A stretch of DNA of 21,181 nucleotides from JARRRL01 sp037380725. GTDB lineage: Bacteria; Pseudomonadota; Gammaproteobacteria; Pseudomonadales; JANQJO01. Of this stretch, positions 14,879-21,181 are shown in pieces. Positions within the stretch are counted from its first letter, which is position 1; every line of letters starts with the position of its first letter. The stretch is from the NCBI GenBank assembly GCA_037380725.1, contig JARRRL010000005.1:1-21181 (forward strand), written 5' to 3'. Made by a program: the position numbers and the translations under genes. Under the pieces are notes generated by a model. The model was not told where the DNA came from. It saw only the letters and a program-made list of their open reading frames with translations, and searched no databases.

Positions 14879-15856
14879 TCACCACGGTTCCGCTAAATAC
14901 GGAAACGTCTGCAGGAAAGGCTTGTCGTTAACAGTTTTTCGTGGCCACTCCCACGTTTTCACATCACCATACGACAGTTCCCACAACAAGCAATCACCAT
15001 ACTGACACGTTAATGCCGCCACATCGTCCGTCAGTTTACGACCATTTGGAAAACCCGCTGGTCGGGATTTACTGTAAATCATAACGTCCACAAATTTATC
15101 GTAATCCCGAATCGCCAAAAGCGGCTGCAGCATTTGCATCAACTTCCGTTGGATGACGTTGGGTGAATCGTGACGTTGAATGATCGCCGCCAAATGCGCG
15201 TCGGGCTCCAAGGTATTGAGAAAATCCAAACGCGGCTGCATGGTGCGGTTGGAACGGCCAACATGGTCTATTTTTTTACCGTTTTTATAGATGCCACCCC
15301 AAATAATAAAATCTGTCTGATCACCGAAAGCCGACCGGGGCAGCTCCGCCACCAGGGCCACAACATTCGTACCAAAAAATCGAGGAAAAATAAACGGATC
15401 ATCCCGAACCCCTGCAAACGTTTTGATGGGATTCACTCCCTGCAACGCACCGCCCGCTTCGAAAGCGCTGAGCTCAGCGTTTTCTTTTAATTTAAAAGTC
15501 ATTGTCGCATCCGCCTTGATCGCCGACGACGCGCTCACGGTGCCACCAAAACGCACGCGTTGCTGTTCATCCGCAAAATCAACAGGGACATGGAGGGAGA
15601 AGTTCACTCTGTATTCATAGCGCGAAATACCCTTTGGCTGCGCCCCCGACTTCAAACCCGGATAGAGGGTCAAAATCACAGTCATTTTATCTTGGCTTGG
15701 AAACACAAATAAACCCGCCAGACTTTCAGCCGGATTGCTCTTCGAAAAAATTCGAAGCGGATCCGCGTGATCCGAAGCCCACACGGACATCGGACACACC
15801 AACAAAACCCCCAGGCACAACCAGACTCTTACTCGCACCACAACACATCGCATCAT
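14879..15856 (-). CDS. Exported DUF4331-like protein
   Basis: The mature protein begins WASDHADPLRIF and contains GLFVFPSQDKMTVILTLYP, RDDPFIFPRFFGTNVVALVAELP and LNTLEPDAHLAAI, which match my memory of DUF4331 proteins (S-H-x-x-x-P start, GLRDDPFFF...GTN...ELP). Their biochemical role is unknown. I start at the ATG at 15856, giving a good signal peptide (basic N-region, LCLGVLLV core, cleavage after VWA at residue 27) and 325 residues. The frame is open further upstream to a TTG at 15982, but that part is six 15-bp repeats, several offering in-frame ATGs (15901, 15886, 15871), and none has a clear ribosome binding site. It is the last gene of the cytochrome-GMC operon. Confidence 0.6.
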   Translation of the reverse strand: MMRCVVVRVRVWLCLGVLLVCPMSVWASDHADPLRIFSKSNPAESLAGLFVFPSQDKMTVILTLYPGLKSGAQPKGISRYEYRVNFSLHVPVDFADEQQRVRFGGTVSASSAIKADATMTFKLKENAELSAFEAGGALQGVNPIKTFAGVRDDPFIFPRFFGTNVVALVAELPRSAFGDQTDFIIWGGIYKNGKKIDHVGRSNRTMQPRLDFLNTLEPDAHLAAIIQRHDSPNVIQRKLMQMLQPLLAIRDYDKFVDVMIYSKSRPAGFPNGRKLTDDVAALTCQYGDCLLWELSYGDVKTWEWPRKTVNDKPFLQTFPYLAEPW

Positions 15857-15933
15857 AACTGTTCGTACCATAGCTGTTCGCGCCATAACAATTCGCGCCA
15901 TAACAATTTGCGTTATAACAATTTGTGTTATAA
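15844..15933 (-). repeat. Six imperfect 15-bp tandem repeats at the start of the DUF4331-like gene
   Basis: Units of 15 bp fill 15844-15933 without gaps. On the minus strand they run from TTATAACACAAATTG through TTATGGCGCGAATTG to TTATGATGCGATGTG, diverging step by step. The frame stays open and would read as repeating VITQI/VMARI-like pentapeptides. The two upstream units contain the palindrome GTTATAAC. Confidence 0.9.
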
Positions 15934-15988
15934 CAACACGCCAGAAAAAGCTCCGGACGGATCGAGCAACCCAACACAACAATCGCGC

Positions 15989-17872
15989 TTACGCGCGACC
16001 TTGCCGCCAGATCACATCCGCTGCTTTTTCTGCTGCCATGTAAATGGAACTCACGATAAAAAATCCAGGAATTTTGGGGAAAATTGAGGCATCCACAACG
16101 CGCAAGTTTTTAACGCCACGCACCCTGAAATCACTATCAAGCACAGCCATCTTATCGTCTTGAGTACCGATTTTACACGTACAAGACGCGTGATGTCCCC
16201 ACGCGTGATTTCGAACAAAATCTCGAATCTCCTCATCCGTTTGAACCGCTTTACCAGGCAATTCTTCCTCCGCAATCGTTCCATCTTTAATTAAAGGCGC
16301 CGTCATTTTGCGCACAAATTTGATGCCCTCAACCACCGAGTTTAAATCTTCACCCCGAGGATCGTTGCCCTCTTCAAAATAACGAAAATTAATGTACGGC
16401 GTATCCAAAGGATCCGCCGATTTCAGTGTCACATAGCCCGCCGTATTGTTCGTGTGGGCTTTCAAAACCGCCCACGTTAAATAGTTTAAATGTTCAGCAA
16501 TCAGTTTTGAATATCCCGGGAAATAACCGCGAAACAAACCCAGCAAGGCAAAACAAAACAGATCCGGCAAGGGGCGCAACGGCACCGAACGCTTTATGGA
16601 AGCCAACACCGCGCCATTCGTGGTGTACACCCCTTTGTGTACGAGCCATTGCTGATACTGTGGATCGGTGGTGTCGTATTTAGCGCCTTTCAGCACTTCC
16701 CAATGTTCAAAATTCATTCGGTTCACGACACCCACTTCGTATCGATCTTGTAAATTTTTTCCGACCCCAGGCAAATTAACCTTGCACTCAATACCGTGCT
16801 TTTTCAATTCATCCGCCTCGCCCACCCCCGATAGCATCAGTAATTGCGGCGTATTAAAAGCACCTCCCGCGAGTATGATTTCTTTATTAGCCTGCACCTG
16901 ATGTGTGGTGCCCGCTTGATCACTGGGGTATTGATACGCGCGATACAACTTCACCCCTTTTAAATACTCAACACCATGTGCCTCATGGTTCTCGTTAATC
17001 AACACCCGCGTTACCAACGCGTTGTACTCAATTTTAAGTCGATCTGGAAAACGTTCCGCCACAGCCAATAAACGCTCCCGAGTACCAATTCGAGCGTGAT
17101 GGCGTGTGGCCAATGGGGGATAGCGTAATCCAACGGAATTCTGTTTAACCAAACGCCAATCATTGGGATCGCCCAAACTTTTGAGCAACCATGATAAGCG
17201 TTTCTTCGGTCGTGGCAAGGCTTCATCCGCTTCATGAGCCGAAACCAAGATCGACTCCACCAATTTCGAATCTTGCAAAACGGCTTCCAAGGGAATGGCT
17301 TTTTCAGTAGATAACCACCCCTTGCTGAAACCATGACGGGTTGGATTCCAACGCGTGAACTTGAAAAGCCAACGCCAAAAACCACGGTAATTACAATCTT
17401 CTAATTTTTCAAAATAGCCGCGCATGTTGTCGGCGCTCCACGACGAATCCCCCGTTACTTGCGCCAAAAAATCCCAGTCTTCGTTGTGTGGATAGACGGT
17501 AATCATGGCGTTGTGTGCCGTACAGCCCCCCAAACACCCCGCGCGTGGGTACAGCACCCCATCCACCGTCTGCCCCTGAAAAGTAGCTGAATACTTCGGA
17601 TCTTTTTCTTGCTGATCTTGTGAGGTGTAGTGCCGCACAAAATAGTCCCAACGCATTTCCTCATTTTCAGTAGAAAACGCGTGAAACACCGGTACGTTGT
17701 AGTCCGCCGGTAAACGATTTTCCGTGGTGTTTACCTGGTCCGACCCCGTGTGCGTCACCGGATCTCTCCCCGCTTCCAATACCAAAACGCGAGAACCTTT
17801 CTCAGCCAAACGCGCGGCGACTGTGCCGCCGCCGGCTCCCGAGCCAATCACAATGTAGTCATAATCACTCAT
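15989..17872 (-). CDS. GMC-family FAD-dependent oxidoreductase
   Basis: GMC enzymes oxidise alcohols, aldoses or sterols with FAD. This 627-residue protein has the N-terminal dinucleotide fold YIVIGSGAGGGTVAARLAE, with the GxGxxG at residues 10-15 and E33 for the ribose; an FAD contact region YPRAGCLGGCTAHNAM; and the signature GGAFNTPQLLMLSGVG. The catalytic His is likely in WGHHASCTCKIG (H560/H561). In most GMC enzymes a second His or Asn lies in the last conserved block; here that block reads FPKIPGFFIVSSIYMAAEKAAD, with no His or Asn. There is no signal peptide. The ATG at 17872 has GAGG 8 bp upstream and lies 15 bp after the cytochrome gene, so they are co-transcribed. The substrate is unknown; the electron acceptor may be a cytochrome. 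Confidence 0.88.
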   Translation of the reverse strand: MSDYDYIVIGSGAGGGTVAARLAEKGSRVLVLEAGRDPVTHTGSDQVNTTENRLPADYNVPVFHAFSTENEEMRWDYFVRHYTSQDQQEKDPKYSATFQGQTVDGVLYPRAGCLGGCTAHNAMITVYPHNEDWDFLAQVTGDSSWSADNMRGYFEKLEDCNYRGFWRWLFKFTRWNPTRHGFSKGWLSTEKAIPLEAVLQDSKLVESILVSAHEADEALPRPKKRLSWLLKSLGDPNDWRLVKQNSVGLRYPPLATRHHARIGTRERLLAVAERFPDRLKIEYNALVTRVLINENHEAHGVEYLKGVKLYRAYQYPSDQAGTTHQVQANKEIILAGGAFNTPQLLMLSGVGEADELKKHGIECKVNLPGVGKNLQDRYEVGVVNRMNFEHWEVLKGAKYDTTDPQYQQWLVHKGVYTTNGAVLASIKRSVPLRPLPDLFCFALLGLFRGYFPGYSKLIAEHLNYLTWAVLKAHTNNTAGYVTLKSADPLDTPYINFRYFEEGNDPRGEDLNSVVEGIKFVRKMTAPLIKDGTIAEEELPGKAVQTDEEIRDFVRNHAWGHHASCTCKIGTQDDKMAVLDSDFRVRGVKNLRVVDASIFPKIPGFFIVSSIYMAAEKAADVIWRQGRA

Positions 17873-17887
17873 GATACTGTCCTCGCC

Positions 17888-20458
17888 CTACATGGTTTTC
17901 AAAAATTCAATTAATGCGTATTTTTCATCATCCGTCAACGGTGTTTCCTGCTCAGCACCCGGCAAAAACTGAGTACCAAAATAGTGTCCTTTGTTTGCCA
18001 CAAAATCCGGACACGTACTGCCACGCAGCAATGGTTCGACCAAGTTTCGGAATACCTGTCTGGCTTCTTCATCGCTGGCATTCACCGGTAACGCTTTCAA
18101 GTCTTTAATAAGCTTAATCACTAACTCAATTTTGGTTGCATCCAGTTGAGTTAAATCGACGTGGTAAAGTAAATTCACCGGTATACCTTTTGGAATCGGA
18201 CCCAACTGCACACCGTTTTCCGTAAAGATATTCGGATACTTCTTCGCCAGCGCCCCTTCCAATCGCTGTATCAAGGTAGGTAAAAAGCCTTTGCCGATGG
18301 TCAAATAACTGGTTTGGTTGGTCATTTGGATGTACCCAGGGTGCGTTTTCCCCGATTTGGTAATGACCTCAAAAGGATACGAATACTCATACTTGTCATC
18401 TAGACCAGAGTAACCGCGTTTTTCGGGCCACAACAATCGCTCAATCGAAGCTTCAAAAGATTTCATTCGACCCTCGACCGTGCCACGGTAATCAAACGGA
18501 CCTAAATTATTGTTCAATAGAAATGGCGCCGTCGACCACACGCTGATCAAGGACGGCGGGCGCGTGTACCCTCGACCACCTGCCGGCATTTCAAAATCGG
18601 TTAACTCGCCCGTGAAAGGATTTTGCACCTGCAGCAAGCCCACAGAAGGCAGTGATTTATACGAACTCGAAGAGAAATTATCCCAAATATCATTCTTGAG
18701 TGCGTTACGTGCCAAGGGACTGCATAAATTGGTTTCCAGCAAACTCACGGGAATACGCAACTCCGTCGACAAGAAGTTGTTTTCCAGAAAGTTCGGCTTC
18801 ATCACGATTTGGCGCATTGCCGTTTTAAACTTATCCTGCTTCGTGTGCTGCCAATAATCATCCCAACAACTCAAGTAATCGCTGTTCACGCAACCTTTAT
18901 CCGGAAAAAACTGATCAAACACATATTCGGGCAGTTTGGACGAATGGCAACGCGCACAAGTATCGGCAAACACACGTTTGCCCAAGGCCAGTTTTTCCTG
19001 ATCGGGTGTCAGGTAGCTCTGACCATTCGGCGCTTCACTCAAATAATCCGGTGTCGCGCTGGCCACGAAAAACACCGCCAAATCGATCGTCTGCTCTTCA
19101 TTGGCTCGCCAGTACGTGGAATTCTTCTGCAAGGTGGCAATCGGAATCGGTGACATTTTTTTACCTCCCGACACCGGCTGAAAGTGCAACAACCACTCTT
19201 CACTGAACAAACCAATGTTGATGTACACCCGATTTAAAGCCCCCAGGGGACCAACCGAATCAGAGCCATCTTTTAACACTCGTGGCGTTAAGGCTAAACT
19301 CTTTTTCGGGTCATAAAAACTATTCAACACATTACCGTCGGGCAAGTAATCGTTAAACTGCTTATTGTTCAGCTCTCCCCCCGTTAGTTTTTCCCGACCC
19401 CATTTCGAGGCCACCTCCAAACGCGCCCCCAAACTGTACACCGCGTTCATCGTACGTGGATTATTGATGTAATCCGAAGACACCAACGACGTGTCCAAGG
19501 CACCCGGCTTGGACGTGTGAAACAGCTGTTTCAGATAACTTTTTTCATCTGAATTCCACAATAAAATACGATCAACCCAAAAATACTGGGCGCCGGGATT
19601 TGAATTCAAATCAGCCCATTCTGGATTTTCAAAATCTTGGGGTGGATGACTGGGATTCGGGCCAACGTGACAAAATCCACAGGACATCCCTACGCGATAC
19701 GGTCTCACCAAATCTTTATTGTTGTAATAGCTTGGGTCCGTATAAAACCGAACCGGATCCCATTTTTGCTCCGCTTTTTTATCGAACGCTGGATTCGTAA
19801 ATAACCGCAAGCCCACGATCCCCGTGGCGTACCCGTAGTACGAACCCAAAGCGACATTTTTACCCCGCTCCCCGAACGGAACCCCTTTATACTTTTCCGC
19901 ATTTTCAAAAGGATCCGCTTGACAGCCCTCTCGCCGAGCGTCCAACCACAAACCGTATCGGTCTGCTCGGGGACCATCCCCTTTTTCAAAACAAGGTTCA
20001 TTCACCAAACCCAAATATTTCCATCGATTGTCGCGACTGTACGACAAGCTGGGGTGATTGGAAATGGTTTTCAGCAAATCCAAATTACCGAAAGTCGCCT
20101 TGGTGAGTTCATCCCACAAGCGATCATTCCCCGCCGTCCAAACAATCCAATTATTCCGGCCCCGTGCAAACCGCTCCAGCGCTTCGGCTTCAGAGATACC
20201 GGGAAAGTACGGTTGTAGCCTGGCGACCAGTTCAGCTGGATTTTTGGACACGCCATAATCCATGTCTTGATAAAAGTCTTCACTGGAGCCCAATAAATCT
20301 TTTTCGGTGACCCCCGCACATTGTGCTTCATCAAGCACGTGACCGGCGCCTTTACCGCACGGATTGTGATGCTTCCATTTCTGAAAAACCAGCACAATCA
20401 CCAAAGCAAGCACTACGGACAGACACAGAAACAGCCATCGCTGATACTTTGCCATCAT
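17888..20458 (-). CDS. Large membrane-anchored di-heme c-type cytochrome (RoxA-like / di-heme peroxidase-like)
   Basis: An 856-residue exported redox protein. Residues 8-25 form an uncleaved-looking membrane anchor, and the rest should be periplasmic. Two heme-c sites are visible: C260-G-F-C-H264, in MSCGFCHVGPNPSHPP, and C501-A-R-C-H505, in GKRVFADTCARCHSSK. A late block RPPSLISVWSTAPFLLNNNLGPF resembles the sequence near the second heme of MauG/cytochrome c peroxidase-like proteins. The layout recalls RoxA-like rubber oxygenases and di-heme fatty-acid oxygenases; size is larger than RoxA. The C-terminal TDDEKYALIEFLKTM is cytochrome-like. The ATG at 20458 has GGAGG 6 bp upstream; an ATG 33 bp earlier is poorer. 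It lies between a lipase-like gene and the GMC gene. Substrate and enzymatic (versus electron carrier) role are unknown. Confidence 0.75.
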   Translation of the reverse strand: MMAKYQRWLFLCLSVVLALVIVLVFQKWKHHNPCGKGAGHVLDEAQCAGVTEKDLLGSSEDFYQDMDYGVSKNPAELVARLQPYFPGISEAEALERFARGRNNWIVWTAGNDRLWDELTKATFGNLDLLKTISNHPSLSYSRDNRWKYLGLVNEPCFEKGDGPRADRYGLWLDARREGCQADPFENAEKYKGVPFGERGKNVALGSYYGYATGIVGLRLFTNPAFDKKAEQKWDPVRFYTDPSYYNNKDLVRPYRVGMSCGFCHVGPNPSHPPQDFENPEWADLNSNPGAQYFWVDRILLWNSDEKSYLKQLFHTSKPGALDTSLVSSDYINNPRTMNAVYSLGARLEVASKWGREKLTGGELNNKQFNDYLPDGNVLNSFYDPKKSLALTPRVLKDGSDSVGPLGALNRVYINIGLFSEEWLLHFQPVSGGKKMSPIPIATLQKNSTYWRANEEQTIDLAVFFVASATPDYLSEAPNGQSYLTPDQEKLALGKRVFADTCARCHSSKLPEYVFDQFFPDKGCVNSDYLSCWDDYWQHTKQDKFKTAMRQIVMKPNFLENNFLSTELRIPVSLLETNLCSPLARNALKNDIWDNFSSSSYKSLPSVGLLQVQNPFTGELTDFEMPAGGRGYTRPPSLISVWSTAPFLLNNNLGPFDYRGTVEGRMKSFEASIERLLWPEKRGYSGLDDKYEYSYPFEVITKSGKTHPGYIQMTNQTSYLTIGKGFLPTLIQRLEGALAKKYPNIFTENGVQLGPIPKGIPVNLLYHVDLTQLDATKIELVIKLIKDLKALPVNASDEEARQVFRNLVEPLLRGSTCPDFVANKGHYFGTQFLPGAEQETPLTDDEKYALIEFLKTM

Positions 20459-20503
20459 CTTATTCCTCCAGCATGTGTTACTGAGTAGCATTAACGTTAC
20501 GGG

Positions 20504-21181
20504 TTATCGATGCAGCGGCTCCGGTGAGCCGCCATTAAAATACCGATACAGACGGGGCGTAACTGCATGTTCGCCCCTGGAAATCAATTGATAAGGATTC
20601 TCCCCTTTTTGCTCATCGGTCTTGTCAAACAACGCGTCGGTCTGATTAGACAAATAGTCAAACATGGGAAATAAATAATGCTGATTCAGAAGATGCCCCC
20701 ACGCACTGTGCCGTTGCCACCATGAGCGCGAATTAACGTAAATCGGGCCATCAATACTCACCAAACCCCTTGGTTTATGTTGCGGCGATAAGGCCCCCAA
20801 TCGCGCCACCACGTCCTTGTTATTCGCGAAACTTTCAATATACGGGAACGGTTCCTCCCCCGGAGGGGTATAAATGTAATTCATTGAACTCGCGCAATTT
20901 GCAAACGCGTACACCTCAAACTTACCAATTCTATTTCGCAACGCATCCAGTACGGTTTTTTTATTTCCCGGTTTCGTACTTGGATCCAAATCGCAGGCCT
21001 GCGCAAATTCAGCGATCGAACGCTTTAAGATATTGATGGTGGCGTTCTCAAACTCATCCCCATGTTCACCAATGATGAGATCACTCACGCGCTCAACGAG
21101 GTTAGCGGTATCTCCCTGACACTGCGCACATTTCTCCCATTCCAGAGCGATATTCGTAAGCGCTTTTATGACGTTGGACAC
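20504..21181 (-). CDS. Lipase-like protein of unknown function, C-terminal part (5' end outside window)
   Basis: The frame is open to the window edge, so about 225 C-terminal residues are seen; a GTG at the very edge is not a supported start. The segment YAFANCASSMNYIYTP, then PYIESFANNKDVVARLGAL, then SRSWWQRHSAWGHLLNQHYL, resembles the C-terminal half of class-3 or fungal-type lipases, where a D-V-V-A-R-L acid region is followed by a catalytic His near GHLLNQHYL. I cannot see the nucleophile, which would be upstream. The stop is 45 bp before the cytochrome start on the same strand, so it is probably the preceding gene of that operon. The lipase reading is a weak family resemblance only. Confidence 0.4.
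   Translation of the reverse strand: MSNVIKALTNIALEWEKCAQCQGDTANLVERVSDLIIGEHGDEFENATINILKRSIAEFAQACDLDPSTKPGNKKTVLDALRNRIGKFEVYAFANCASSMNYIYTPPGEEPFPYIESFANNKDVVARLGALSPQHKPRGLVSIDGPIYVNSRSWWQRHSAWGHLLNQHYLFPMFDYLSNQTDALFDKTDEQKGENPYQLISRGEHAVTPRLYRYFNGGSPEPLHR

Noticed and set aside
15844..15933. CRISPR-like array
   Set aside because: The 15-bp units are directly adjacent, with no spacers, and diverge gradually; no cas genes are nearby.
15767..16087. Plus-strand ORF with repeated Ser-Tyr-His-Asn-like units
   Set aside because: Its repeats are just the antisense reading of the 15-bp tandem repeats; no start signal.

Overview
The window is chromosomal DNA of a gammaproteobacterium. It carries the block lpoA-yraN-gmhA/diaA-dolP facing sspB-sspA-petC-petB-petA-rpsI-rplM-zapE, followed by zapG, a Nif3-family gene and a DegS/AlgW-type protease. 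From memory this order resembles Pseudomonas and related marine groups more than the enterics, because the bc1 genes lie between rpsI and sspA and the Nif3 gene adjoins algW. No tRNA, rRNA, insertion sequence, integrase or CRISPR array was recognised.

Layout, left to right. Positions 1-3164 (+): the C-terminal part of LpoA, YraN, a GmhA/DiaA-type SIS protein and the BON-domain lipoprotein DolP. Positions 3246-11071 (-, read from right to left): an alpha/beta hydrolase coupled to ZapE, ribosomal proteins L13 and S9, the Rieske, cytochrome b and cytochrome c1 subunits of the bc1 complex, then SspA and SspB. A good sigma70-type promoter lies just upstream of rplM. A stretch of about 700 bp without a convincing gene separates rpsI from petA. 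Positions 11334-12695 (+): ZapG, a gene-poor stretch with a doubtful small ORF, and a single-domain PilZ protein. Positions 12715-14797: divergent Nif3-family and AlgW/DegS genes.

The right end (14879-21181, -) is the accessory part: an apparent operon of a partial lipase-like protein, a large membrane-anchored di-heme c-type cytochrome, a GMC flavoprotein oxidoreductase and a DUF4331-like exported protein. All of these family names rest on motifs read by eye. Together they look like a redox pathway for a hydrophobic or alcohol substrate; that reading is inference.

A second theme is short direct tandem repeats (units of 6 to 19 bp, 2 to 6 copies) in or beside gene boundaries at seven places: 1609-1646, 2381-2410, 3200-3242, 8360-8387, 12241-12270, 14783-14833 and 15844-15933. 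Some touch coding sequence or ribosome-binding regions. Several conserved proteins also carry extra tails or insertions (LpoA, YraN, DolP, L13).
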